Shown here: piece after piece, positions 7,275-16,471 of the stretch
Position numbering within the stretch: the first letter of the stretch is position 1
Layout of the letters: every line of letters begins with the position of its first letter
From: Mariniradius saccharolyticus AK6
GTDB lineage: Bacteria; Bacteroidota; Bacteroidia; Cytophagales; Cyclobacteriaceae
Length of the DNA stretch: 64,000 nucleotides
Reading direction: 5' to 3'
Assembly (NCBI RefSeq): GCF_000330725.2
Contig: NZ_AMZY02000007.1
Coordinates: 1-64,000, forward strand
Made by a program: the position numbers and the translations under genes
The notes under the pieces: model-generated
What the model was told of the DNA's origin: nothing
Seen by the model: the letters and a program-made list of their open reading frames with translations, nothing else
The model's database searches: none

Positions 7275-10200
7275 CTATTCATCCAAGGCGACCCGCTCTC
7301 CTTTTCCATTCAGGCCAAATACACTCGCCCCTTCGGGAAGGGTGATAAACCCACCGCTGTTGGACAAAAATCCGGAACGGTTGGCCAATTCGACCTTGCG
7401 TTCCTTGCCATCAGCCTGTTTCAGGACCACGGTCGAAAACGCCGCAGGAACCTTTTTTACACTGGCCGGCATCGCCCTCGTCGGCACAAAGGCCAAAAGA
7501 CGGCCCCGGTTTTGACTGGCCAAATAGACGGTCCTCCCGTCGGCTAAATGCAGCAGCGCCATCGACTTGGCATCGCCAGGCACCAAAAACCCGGACTCAA
7601 GGCTTCGCACAGGCTCAAACTTGCCCGCACCATCCCCTAGCAGCACCAGGCCCGTAAAGGCATCATACCTTCCGGAAAAGACCTCATTGCCGTAATCATT
7701 GCCCACCAAGAGAATGTCCATGTGCCCATCACCGTTGACGTCCGTCAAGGTCATGCCATTGACCGGAGCGATTTGGGCAAGCAGGGGCAGTTCATGCAGC
7801 ATGAATTTTCCGTTGCCCAGGTTTTCCAGATAGCTCGTACGGTCGTAATTGCCTATCAGCATGGTCACCCCTTCGAGTTCCTCTTTGGTGAAAAGTGTCC
7901 CTTCGGTCACGCCTGCGTATTGCTTGTAGCGCTCAAATTTCCTTCGGAACAGCGTGCTTTGCCCATACAAGTCATCCCAATAGTGCGCCGGAACAGAAAT
8001 ACGCTTACCCTCATTGTCTTTGAAATAGGTGAAAATCACAGGATCCACGCTTTGGTTCTTGTCAAAATCCTTGGCGTAAACCTTTACTGGATTCTCCACG
8101 CTAGGATGGTAGTAGTTGTTGGAACCCATGTTGCCAAGGACGTAATCCATGTCCCCATCCCCGTCAAAGTCAGCGGAAGCAATGCTGTTCCACCAGCCCA
8201 GGCTGCTATCAATTCCTGTATCCAGCAACTTTTCAAATCGGTCTCCAAAATTCCGGAACACCGTCAGGGGCATCAGTTCCCCGACCACGACCAAGTCCAG
8301 CAATCCGTCGCTGTCCACGTCGGACCACAAAGCATCAGTTACCATGCCTACACTGCGAAGACCCGGTGCCTGTAGGTCCGTGACATCCTCCAAGACCCCT
8401 TGGTTGTTTTTCAGGATCAGGGATTGTTCGGGGAGTGGGTATTTTCCGATACCGGTTCTACCGCCTACAAACAAGTCCGTAAATCCATCCCCGTCAAAGT
8501 CAGCGGCACGGACCACCGACCCACTCGATTTGACGGCGGGCAAAGCCCCTTTCTGTTCCGTGAAATTTCCTTTGCCATCGTTGACCAGCAAGCGGTCGAG
8601 GTATTCTTCCGATTCCGGGAGAAATTCGGCACTTCCCGATACCAAATACAGATCCAAATCCCCGTCATTGTCCAGGTCAAAAAGGACCATTCCCATTTCC
8701 TCAAACCTCTTGTCAAGGTCTGCCGAAAACAGTTCTCTTCCCGCAAACCTGCCATCTTTGGATTGGGTGTAGACTACCGGGCTGAATCCTGCCGACGAAC
8801 CGACAATGAAATCCTCCAGGCCATCCCCATTGATGTCCCCTGTTGCCAGACTTGGCCCAAACTGAGTCAACTTATGCGGCAAGGTGCGCTGTACATTGTA
8901 GTCGATTTTGTCAGTTTCTTGGTGTACATAGTCAATCCCCAAACTGCCGGAAACCTCAGTTAGATAGGGGTTCAAGGCCTTGGGAACAAAAGGAAAGGCA
9001 AGGGATTCGGGGCCCACTTTGCTGGCTTCGCTCTGATTGATTTCAAGGACTTGGTTGGGTTTAGGATTTTGGATTGATTGAAAAGTTCCATCCGACCAAA
9101 GGACCTCAAGCGTGGCAATGTTTTTTGCACCCAAGCCAAAATGCACCACATCTTCCACGGCGGAAAGGTAGCCCCGCGAAAGCTGCTGTTCTTGGTACAG
9201 AAACCTTCCATCCTCGAACCTAAGGGTAAGTTTTGCCCCAATACCAAATGGGTTTTGTGCATTTCCCTTAAGCTTGACGCGCAGGTAGGTATGGGTTGGG
9301 TTTTTCTTGTCAAGTGTGTTTTCAAAGACGAAAGCCGGGTCATTGATATTGTTGACCACATAATCCAAATCCCCATCCTTGTCCAAATCGGCAAATACAG
9401 CCCCGTTGGAAAATGAAGGCTTGTTCAGTCCCCAAGCTTCCCCCACGTCCTCAAATGTCCAATCCCCTTTGTTCTTGAAGGAATAATTTGGGATTTTCAC
9501 GATTGGAATGGAATCCAGCAGCTGGCGCACGGACGCCACATTTCCCACATCCGCCCGGTAGTTGGCGAAGTCCTTGTCGGTGATGTCCCTCGGAAAGCCA
9601 TTGGTAATCAACAAATCCCGCAGACCATCGTTGTCCATATCCACAAAAAGCGGTGACCAAGACCAATCCGTTTGATACATCCCCGCCATGAATCCAATCT
9701 CACTGTAGGGAATCCCGGGACCATTGCCCGCATGCAGCATGTTGCGGACATGTTGGTATTCGTAGCCCCACTGTTCGTTGCTGATGTAGATTTGGTAAGA
9801 ATTTTTGGAAATGGTGGTCTTCTTCCGATAATTGGTTTCACCCAACATATCCAAGGTGATGATGTCCGGGTAGCCGTCATTGTTGTAGTCGCCGATATCA
9901 GAACCCATGGAAAACATGCTCTGATGCCGTACAAACTCGGCAGTCCTGTTCGAAAAAGTGCCGTCTTGGTTGTTGATGTACAGGATGTCGTTGGTAGTAT
10001 AGTCATTACTGATATAGAGGTCCGACCAACCGTCACCGTTGATATCAGCCACTGCCAAACCTAACCCAAAGCCCTCTATGGTAATCCCTGCCTCTATGGT
10101 CACGTCCGTAAAAGTCCCGTTGCCGTTGTTTTTATAAAGACGGTCATTGTTAATGGCGGACCCGTCTGTGATCTTCTCGCGGTAATTGGAGGGTATGGCC

Positions 10201-10793
10201 TTGTTTTGTTCGTTGTTGAGGACATATAGGTCCAAATGCCCGTCATTGTTATAGTCAAAAAAAGTCGCCATCATGCTGTTGCCCTTTTCGGCAACTCCAA
10301 AGGACTCTGCCATTTCTTTGAACATCGGAATCCCAGAACCATCCAAACCTTGGTTCACAAAAAGCATATTGGCTCTTTTTTCAGGTGAAGGGAACATAGC
10401 CGCACATACGTACACATCCAATAGTCCATCCCCATTGATATCGACGACAGTCACGCCTGTACTCCAACGATCTGCCGCTTCGATTCCCGCTTCTTGGGAA
10501 ACATCCTTAAACTTCAGGTTTCCCTCATTCAGGTAAAGCTTATTGGCAACTTGGTTGCCTGTAAAAAACAAATCAGGCAAACCGTCATTGTTGAAGTCAC
10601 CGACCGCCACTCCCCCACCGTTGAAGATGTACTCATCTGTGAGGATATTGAAAGTATCGGTCTCTACGATGTTGTTGTTGAAGCTTATTCCCGTTTTCTT
10701 CGCATCAAGCAAGCGAAAAAGCGTATCGGGGTCTTTCTTGCAGGAAAGCAATGAAAATATGATCAATACCAGTAAAGGGGTGGAGCGCTTCAT
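7275..10793 (-). CDS. FG-GAP/VCBS repeat lipoprotein with ASPIC/UnbV domain
   Basis: An 1172-residue lipoprotein (signal ending LLSC, Cys 18). It is built from many FG-GAP/VCBS beta-propeller repeats, seen as recurring calcium-binding loops such as DFNNDGLPDLFF, DINGDGLLDVYV, DYNNDGYPDI, DLDKDGDLDYVV and DFDGDGFTDLFV. A single ASPIC/UnbV domain lies near residues 520-595 (FGIGAKLTLRF...LSAVEDVVHFGLG), followed by a second propeller. Proteins of this build commonly follow SusC/SusD pairs in Bacteroidota, probably as surface ligand-binding partners. Here it is the third gene after susC and susD, separated from susD by 150 bases with a hairpin, so its level may be set separately. The exact ligand is unknown. 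Confidence 0.92.
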   Translation of the reverse strand: MKRSTPLLVLIIFSLLSCKKDPDTLFRLLDAKKTGISFNNNIVETDTFNILTDEYIFNGGGVAVGDFNNDGLPDLFFTGNQVANKLYLNEGNLKFKDVSQEAGIEAADRWSTGVTVVDINGDGLLDVYVCAAMFPSPEKRANMLFVNQGLDGSGIPMFKEMAESFGVAEKGNSMMATFFDYNNDGHLDLYVLNNEQNKAIPSNYREKITDGSAINNDRLYKNNGNGTFTDVTIEAGITIEGFGLGLAVADINGDGWSDLYISNDYTTNDILYINNQDGTFSNRTAEFVRHQSMFSMGSDIGDYNNDGYPDIITLDMLGETNYRKKTTISKNSYQIYISNEQWGYEYQHVRNMLHAGNGPGIPYSEIGFMAGMYQTDWSWSPLFVDMDNDGLRDLLITNGFPRDITDKDFANYRADVGNVASVRQLLDSIPIVKIPNYSFKNKGDWTFEDVGEAWGLNKPSFSNGAVFADLDKDGDLDYVVNNINDPAFVFENTLDKKNPTHTYLRVKLKGNAQNPFGIGAKLTLRFEDGRFLYQEQQLSRGYLSAVEDVVHFGLGAKNIATLEVLWSDGTFQSIQNPKPNQVLEINQSEASKVGPESLAFPFVPKALNPYLTEVSGSLGIDYVHQETDKIDYNVQRTLPHKLTQFGPSLATGDINGDGLEDFIVGSSAGFSPVVYTQSKDGRFAGRELFSADLDKRFEEMGMVLFDLDNDGDLDLYLVSGSAEFLPESEEYLDRLLVNDGKGNFTEQKGALPAVKSSGSVVRAADFDGDGFTDLFVGGRTGIGKYPLPEQSLILKNNQGVLEDVTDLQAPGLRSVGMVTDALWSDVDSDGLLDLVVVGELMPLTVFRNFGDRFEKLLDTGIDSSLGWWNSIASADFDGDGDMDYVLGNMGSNNYYHPSVENPVKVYAKDFDKNQSVDPVIFTYFKDNEGKRISVPAHYWDDLYGQSTLFRRKFERYKQYAGVTEGTLFTKEELEGVTMLIGNYDRTSYLENLGNGKFMLHELPLLAQIAPVNGMTLTDVNGDGHMDILLVGNDYGNEVFSGRYDAFTGLVLLGDGAGKFEPVRSLESGFLVPGDAKSMALLHLADGRTVYLASQNRGRLLAFVPTRAMPASVKKVPAAFSTVVLKQADGKERKVELANRSGFLSNSGGFITLPEGASVFGLNGKGERVALDE

Positions 10794-10891
10794 GATTTAG
10801 GAGATGATGGGTTTGTGATTGAAAGTTAATCGGGATTGCTTGCTTGGGAAAAGGATTTATGAAAAAAAAAATTCCGATTACTATAAAATAC

Positions 10892-10918
10892 AAAGAGATG
10901 GCCATCGGCCATCTCTTT
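10892..10918 (-). terminator. Hairpin between susD-like gene and FG-GAP gene
   Basis: A perfect 12-bp stem (AAAGAGATGGCC / GGCCATCTCTTT) with a 3-base loop. On the minus strand it is followed by GTATTTTAT and further on by a run of ten Ts. It lies 26 bases past the susD stop and about 100 bases before the FG-GAP start, so it could act as a partial terminator or an mRNA-stabilising end that gives more SusCD than FG-GAP protein. Confidence 0.75.
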
Positions 10919-10943
10919 GCAATACAATATCTACAAATAGGTT

Positions 10944-12677
10944 TTAGAATCCAGGGTTCTGAACAAGAATGTCTTCACCCATCAAGTCGATTTGGTTTTG
11001 AGGTATAGGCAACCACTCGTCTTTACCAGCGTCAAATACCGAACCGCCGAGCGCTGCTACCAAGATAGAAGCATCCAAAGCCAAATAACGATCGATCTCA
11101 GCTTTAGCAATTCCCCATCTAGCCAAGTCATAGAACCTGTGGCCTTCCATTCCCAACTCCAACAAGCGCTCGAATCTTACCGCTGCGCGGGCAGTGTTCG
11201 CATCAGTCCAAGCGGAATTGTATAATCCTATCACATAGTTCGCAGCATTGGAACCGTCACCTCTCTTCAAGAAGCTGTTTGCAGCCCTAGTCCTGATTTG
11301 GTTGACATAACCTCTTGCTACCTCTAGGTTACCTAGTTCGATCTCGGCCTCCGCTGCCATCAGCAATACGTCTGCAAAGCGAATGATCATGAAGTTGATA
11401 CCTGTATACCCTGGAGTCCAAGAAGAGTTATCTTGGAATGAGCCTCTTTCAGTCCTTGTGTACACGTATTTCTTAGGAGAATACGGTCCGGCGTTAGGCT
11501 GATTCCTGATCCAAGCAAAGCCTGGGTGGTCTTGCCAATCCAAATAAGGAATACCTCTTCTGCCTACTGTATGGTCCAAACGTGGGTCTAGGTTACCAGT
11601 ATCAGGTGTGAAAGGATCGTTGGTTCCGATACCTTGGTCATTCTTCACCCTGTTGGCAGGAGCGTTGAATGAACCATCCAACAAAGGCAGACCATTGGCA
11701 TCAGTTCTGAATGAGTTCACGAATGTGAAAGATGGCTGGAAGAATCCGCAGCAGTTACCAGGACCATTTGGACCGGTATTGTAAGGGAAGTTCAAGTCAA
11801 ACTCTGGGTTCGCGTTGTTTACAGAACCTGTATTGGCAGCAGACTGGTAAGCCCAGATAGACTCCTGATGGTTATCGTTTGCACCTCTGAACATGTCATC
11901 ATAATATGGAACCAAGCCATATTTCAAGCCGTTGCTAGTCACACCGTTGTCGATGACATCTTTAAGCGTAGTTCTAGCCTCTGCCCACTTCTTAGCATAC
12001 AACTGGACTTTGCCCAAATATGCCAATGCAGCCCACTTGTTTACCCTACCTACTTGAGGCTGGGTGTTAGGAAGGTTGTCCGCAGCAAACTTGAACTCAG
12101 CCTCGATGTAAGGAAGCATCTCTTTGTCATTCTTGATGGCATTGAGGTCACCCCCGTAATCATCAGACTTAGACAAAATTGGCACCTTATTGAAGTTCCT
12201 GTAAAGCTGGAAATAATAATGTGCCTTCAAGAACCTGGTTTGTGCTTCGATGTTCAACGCAGCAGCATCAGACACATCAGGGCCCTTCTTATCCAACAAC
12301 CTCAACACCTGGTTGCAACGGGAAACGCCTTCGTAGAGTCCGTTCCAGTTTTCTTCGAGAATGTTAATCGTAGAGTTGGCCTCGTAGCGTTGGATAGGGT
12401 TGATTGTCGTAAAGTCACCCGGGTCAGTACCTTTGTTGGCCTCACCGCCCCTGATACTTCCCCAAACCCAGTTGGATGGAGATGCCATCCTTTGGGCTCT
12501 ACCATTTACTTGAGAATAAGCGGAAAGTAGAACTGCGTTGATCCCATCCAAAGAAGTCAATTGATTTTCCGAAAGCGAACCAATAGCTGGGATATCCAGG
12601 AAATCCTCACAACTCGTGGCCACCAACATCATCATGGCTGAGGCAGCAGCAGCGATTTTTAATTTAAAACTTTTCAT
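10944..12677 (-). CDS. SusD/RagB-family nutrient-binding outer-membrane lipoprotein
   Basis: A 577-residue surface lipoprotein that forms the lid of a SusC transporter and binds its substrate. Signal peptide ends in VATSC (Cys 23) followed by EDFLDIPAIGSLSENQL, the usual SusD start. The helical TPR-like core is seen in LEENWNGLYEGVSRCNQVL and TRFLKAHYYFQLYRNF; the C-terminal hallmark AVRFERLLELGMEGHRFYDLARWG is present, and the protein ends in the common ILVQNPGF. It lies 58 bases after the susC-like gene in one operon. Substrate cannot be deduced: no glycoside hydrolase or peptidase is in the operon. Confidence 0.96.
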   Translation of the reverse strand: MKSFKLKIAAAASAMMMLVATSCEDFLDIPAIGSLSENQLTSLDGINAVLLSAYSQVNGRAQRMASPSNWVWGSIRGGEANKGTDPGDFTTINPIQRYEANSTINILEENWNGLYEGVSRCNQVLRLLDKKGPDVSDAAALNIEAQTRFLKAHYYFQLYRNFNKVPILSKSDDYGGDLNAIKNDKEMLPYIEAEFKFAADNLPNTQPQVGRVNKWAALAYLGKVQLYAKKWAEARTTLKDVIDNGVTSNGLKYGLVPYYDDMFRGANDNHQESIWAYQSAANTGSVNNANPEFDLNFPYNTGPNGPGNCCGFFQPSFTFVNSFRTDANGLPLLDGSFNAPANRVKNDQGIGTNDPFTPDTGNLDPRLDHTVGRRGIPYLDWQDHPGFAWIRNQPNAGPYSPKKYVYTRTERGSFQDNSSWTPGYTGINFMIIRFADVLLMAAEAEIELGNLEVARGYVNQIRTRAANSFLKRGDGSNAANYVIGLYNSAWTDANTARAAVRFERLLELGMEGHRFYDLARWGIAKAEIDRYLALDASILVAALGGSVFDAGKDEWLPIPQNQIDLMGEDILVQNPGF

Positions 12678-12735
12678 AATTTAACTTGCTTTATGAATTT
12701 TGCTTCGTTAACAAATTGTTATACAGAATGTTTGA

Positions 12736-15700
12736 TCAGAATGTAAGATTCAAACCAAATGTATATTGCCGTGTAACAGGGTAGTTACCCACGTCGACAC
12801 CAAATCCCAAATCCACGTTACCACCGACCATTGGATCCAATCCATCATAACCGGTAAGAGTGAACAAGTTGTTGGCGGCACCAAATACCCTCAACCTTTC
12901 CAATTTCCATCTTTGGAGCAAACTGCTTGGCATGGTATAACCAATGGTCAAGTTTTGCAACCTCAAGTAAGAACCATCCACTACATAGTAGCTGTTGGCT
13001 ACGTTAGATGTAGAGAAGTTGGAAGTTCTTTCAACTTGTGGGATTGTCGAACCGGTATTGGTTGGAGACCATGCATCCAAAAGCCTGGTAGAAATCGCAG
13101 CACCTTCAAATGTTTGGAAGAAGTCTGTAAACCATCTCCACTGTGCCCAAATTTCGTTACCTGCTGTACCATAGAAGTAAGCAGACAAATCAAAGTTTTT
13201 GTAACCTACAGTGAAGTTCATACCTCCAGAGAAAGTTGGGATTGGAGAACCCAAGAATTGTCTGTCGTCTGGAGTGATGGCCCCGTCTCCGTTCACGTCT
13301 TGAAACTTGAAGCGTCCAATAGCCTTACCGTCTTGGGTAGCGTGGCTGTTGACATCTTCCTGATTTTGGAAGATACCTTCCACCACATATCCAAAGAAGG
13401 ATGAAAGCGGCTGTCCAGGAGCGTTTCTGATTGGTTCGATACCCCTGTAGCTTGGGTTAAACGTAGTCAAGAAAGGCAATCCTCCCAAGTCTTTGATCTC
13501 GTTCTTCAACCAACCACCGTTGACTTGCAATTCATATCTCCAATCTTGGTTGAAGTTACCTCTTGTTGCTACTGTGAAGTCCAAGCCGCGGTTCATCATT
13601 TCACCTACGTTCTGTGCAGGAACAGCAGCATTAAATCCATATACTGATGGGATTGGCACAGCGAATAGCAAATCTTTTGAATCTTTCTGCCAGTAGTCGA
13701 CAATGAAGTCCAATTTACCGCCAAAGGCAGTACCGTCAAAACCTACGTTCGTCGTAATAACTGTCTCCCACTGCGTTGCAGGGTTACCAATCCTTGACCT
13801 TCTGAAGCCGATAAGCGCTGAACTGTTGGTTCCGCCAATGTCATAGGAAGATGCACCGATGTTACCAGCATACAAGTTGAACTGGTTCTCTTGGTTTACT
13901 GGGTTTGAGTTACCCATGGTACCCCAACCACCGCGGATTTTCAAGTCATCCAACCAAGTAGCACCTGACATGAAGTTTTCAGCAGAAATCCTCCAACCGG
14001 CAGAGAATGCTGGGAAAGTACCCCATCTTGCCTCTGGACCGAATCTGGAAGAACCATCACGACGTACAACGGCACTGAACATGTAGCGATCATTGTAGAT
14101 GTAGTTGGCTCTGGCAAAGAAAGAAAGGAAGTTTGAACCTTTGAACTGACCAGAGTTAACTTGTCTTGTATTGACTGGCAACTGGGAAATCGTCACGAAG
14201 TTCGGATCTTCTGAGAATGGATTCTGACCAGATGCGCTCAAGTTTCTACCTGCACCTGTATTCAAGGCTTCTTGACCTACAATCACGTCAATGCCATGAA
14301 GGCCGATTTTCTTTCTGTAAGAGACTGTGTTGGTGTTAACCCAAGCGAAGCTGTAACCTGAGAATTCGTTGTAACCGAAAGCAGAGTTGTTTTCGGAGTT
14401 TTCATACTGCAACCTAGAGAAACCAACACCATAGAAGTTGTCATACTGACCACCAAGGGTAGTTCTGAAAACGATATCATCGGTGATGCTCACCTCGGCA
14501 AACACGTTACCAAATGCCTGCGCATTGAAGTTTTTGTTGTTACCAAGGCCTTCTCGGTTGGCCACAGGGTTACGTGGGTTGTTGAAACCCCTTGCCGCAG
14601 TACCGGCATAACCACCAAATTCATCGAAAACTGGAATAAAGGAAGGCATCCTGAAAGCTTGCAAGATATCGTTTTCATCCTGGGCTACACCCTGACCACC
14701 GTTACCACCTGTTTGACCCAACACTTGTCTGTAGGTAGCTTGGAAGTTCTGTCCGATGCGTACTCTAGAACCCAAATCGTGCTCAGAGTTAGCTCTCAAG
14801 GAAATACGCTTGAAGCTGTTGTTGATCATGATACCTTGCTGGTCTTGGTAACCCAAGCCAAAGAAGAATCTTGATTTTTCGCTACCGCCTGAGAAGCCCA
14901 TGGAGTGTCTTTGCAAAGGAGCAGAGCGAGTAATGGCGTCATACCAATCGGTACCTTCACCCGTAGCAGCTCTTGTTAATTGTAATACAGCACCTTTCCG
15001 AGGATCGATGTTGTACCATGCTCTCTGTTGTTCCAATTGCTGGGCATTCAAAGGACCTGCCTGGCCTGACGCATTGGATAATGCACCTGTATTTGGGTTT
15101 TGAGAAATCACGCTCAAGTAATATGGCAACACTGGGGTCGGTCCTGTTCCCAACTGAGGGTGACCATAAGCAGGAGCCCTGCCGTCCAAGGCAGCTTGGT
15201 TTTTCTCGGCCAACCATGTCAAATCAGCATATTGCTGAGGCGTAGTCATGTCGATACCACGTCCTGGATCGGTAACACCGTACATACCATCATAGGAGAA
15301 GCGCAATTTCTGGGCTTTTTTGGTTCCCTGCTTGGTAGTGTAAACGATCACACCAGCAGCAGCACGAGCACCATAGATAGAGGCAGCTGCAGCATCTTTC
15401 AAGACGGTTACTGACTCGATGTCGTCTGGGTTAAGGAAATCGGTATTCAATGTGGGCACACCGTCAACGATGTAAAGTGGCGCGTTACCATCCAAACCGC
15501 CAAAGCCCCTTACCCTGATTTGGGAAGTGGTACCTGGCTGACCGTTGGTTACGACCGTAACACCGGCAATCCTTCCTTGAAGTACCTGCTCGACGTTACC
15601 GGTTGGGATTACGACCAAGTCTTTTGGATTGGCAGTCGCGATCGCACCAGTAGTCTCACGACGGTTGTCAATGGTGTAACCTGTTACGACCAACTCAGTA

Positions 15701-16017
15701 AGTTGTCTTTCGTCAGGTGCCATGGATAGATCGATCACAGAGCGAGTGCCTACTACTTGTTCTACAGTCCTATATCCTATAAATGAATACACAAGCACAC
15801 TCTCGTTGCTTGGTACATTCAAGGAGTATTTACCGTCAATATCCGTAGCGGTACCAGTTGTGGTTCCTTTCACCAAAACTGTAACGCCCGGCAAACCTTC
15901 ACCGAACTCATCCAAGATGGTTCCGGTAACCGTCTTTTGCGCCAGCGCAGTAGCACTGGAAAGCACTAAGAGTAATACGAATACGCTTAGACTTTTGTAA
16001 AATTTTTCCATAAACAT
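12736..16017 (-). CDS. SusC/RagA-family TonB-linked outer-membrane transporter
   Basis: A 1093-residue TonB-dependent transporter. A signal peptide ending in ALAQ is followed by a carboxypeptidase-regulatory-like domain (about 28-105, TGTILDEFGEGLPGVTVLVKG), a TonB box region (LTELVVTGYT), a plug domain with the SusC signature around IRVRGFGGLDGNAPLYIVDGVP and NPDDIESVTVLKDAAAASIYG, and a 22-strand barrel ending in aromatic F (LNLTF). It imports a substrate captured by the SusD partner encoded next. Two start codons are possible (16017 and 16011); both give the same mature protein. It is the first gene of the operon, with a LacI-type palindrome 66 bases upstream. Confidence 0.96.
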   Translation of the reverse strand: MFMEKFYKSLSVFVLLLVLSSATALAQKTVTGTILDEFGEGLPGVTVLVKGTTTGTATDIDGKYSLNVPSNESVLVYSFIGYRTVEQVVGTRSVIDLSMAPDERQLTELVVTGYTIDNRRETTGAIATANPKDLVVIPTGNVEQVLQGRIAGVTVVTNGQPGTTSQIRVRGFGGLDGNAPLYIVDGVPTLNTDFLNPDDIESVTVLKDAAAASIYGARAAAGVIVYTTKQGTKKAQKLRFSYDGMYGVTDPGRGIDMTTPQQYADLTWLAEKNQAALDGRAPAYGHPQLGTGPTPVLPYYLSVISQNPNTGALSNASGQAGPLNAQQLEQQRAWYNIDPRKGAVLQLTRAATGEGTDWYDAITRSAPLQRHSMGFSGGSEKSRFFFGLGYQDQQGIMINNSFKRISLRANSEHDLGSRVRIGQNFQATYRQVLGQTGGNGGQGVAQDENDILQAFRMPSFIPVFDEFGGYAGTAARGFNNPRNPVANREGLGNNKNFNAQAFGNVFAEVSITDDIVFRTTLGGQYDNFYGVGFSRLQYENSENNSAFGYNEFSGYSFAWVNTNTVSYRKKIGLHGIDVIVGQEALNTGAGRNLSASGQNPFSEDPNFVTISQLPVNTRQVNSGQFKGSNFLSFFARANYIYNDRYMFSAVVRRDGSSRFGPEARWGTFPAFSAGWRISAENFMSGATWLDDLKIRGGWGTMGNSNPVNQENQFNLYAGNIGASSYDIGGTNSSALIGFRRSRIGNPATQWETVITTNVGFDGTAFGGKLDFIVDYWQKDSKDLLFAVPIPSVYGFNAAVPAQNVGEMMNRGLDFTVATRGNFNQDWRYELQVNGGWLKNEIKDLGGLPFLTTFNPSYRGIEPIRNAPGQPLSSFFGYVVEGIFQNQEDVNSHATQDGKAIGRFKFQDVNGDGAITPDDRQFLGSPIPTFSGGMNFTVGYKNFDLSAYFYGTAGNEIWAQWRWFTDFFQTFEGAAISTRLLDAWSPTNTGSTIPQVERTSNFSTSNVANSYYVVDGSYLRLQNLTIGYTMPSSLLQRWKLERLRVFGAANNLFTLTGYDGLDPMVGGNVDLGFGVDVGNYPVTRQYTFGLNLTF

Positions 16018-16471
16018 AGATTGATTGGGTAATAATTATTAATTGATAAGGTTTGAAAGTAATTCATCAATTGAACCAATAATGCAAACGATTGCAGGTA
16101 TTCTCCAAATAATTGCAATAGCGGATAGGGTTTTAATTGATTGTTTCCCTGACTATTGCAGCTTGTACCTTACAGCATTCTGTTTTCGCGTGGTCTCAAA
16201 ACCTTGTCTTAAGACGCCAATTTGGCTTGCTAAAACGTTTTTGTTGGAATTCTAAAAAAAGGGTGATTTTGTCATAGGCAGAGATTTTGGGTTAATGTTA
16301 ATTGGTTATTCATTCTTGGCTTTCTGTCAAATTAAATTTGGCAAACTACCTAGGAAGTGCGTGATCGTTGGGTATTTTCACTTCTCAGCAACTAATATAG
16401 AGTAATATCCATAAATACAAAAACTTTTTTCGAAAAATGAAATTTGCAGATGATCCCGGTCATAAAATGTA
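16018..16471. other. Intergenic control region of the SusC operon
   Basis: A 454-base gap upstream of the susC-like gene and downstream of the TPR lipoprotein gene, both on the minus strand. It is AT-rich and holds the LacI-type palindrome at 16083-16096 and a second half-site-like ATTGCAAT at about 16111-16118. No open reading frame here looks real. Confidence 0.5.
16083..16096 (-). promoter_or_regulatory. Candidate LacI-type operator upstream of susC
   Basis: TGCAAACGATTGCA is a 14-base inverted repeat with a central CG, the form recognised by LacI/GalR-family regulators. It lies 66 bases upstream of the susC start. On the minus strand the TTTG within it would sit near a -33 position relative to a poor -7 match (TACTTTCA) downstream. 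No LacI-family gene is in the window, so the regulator would be elsewhere. Confidence 0.45.

Noticed and set aside
7722-8772. Overlapping plus-strand frames of about 200 codons
   Set aside because: All antisense to the FG-GAP lipoprotein gene; repeated DxDGD codons create open antisense frames.
11868-12530. Plus-strand frame of 220 codons
   Set aside because: Antisense to the SusD-like gene.
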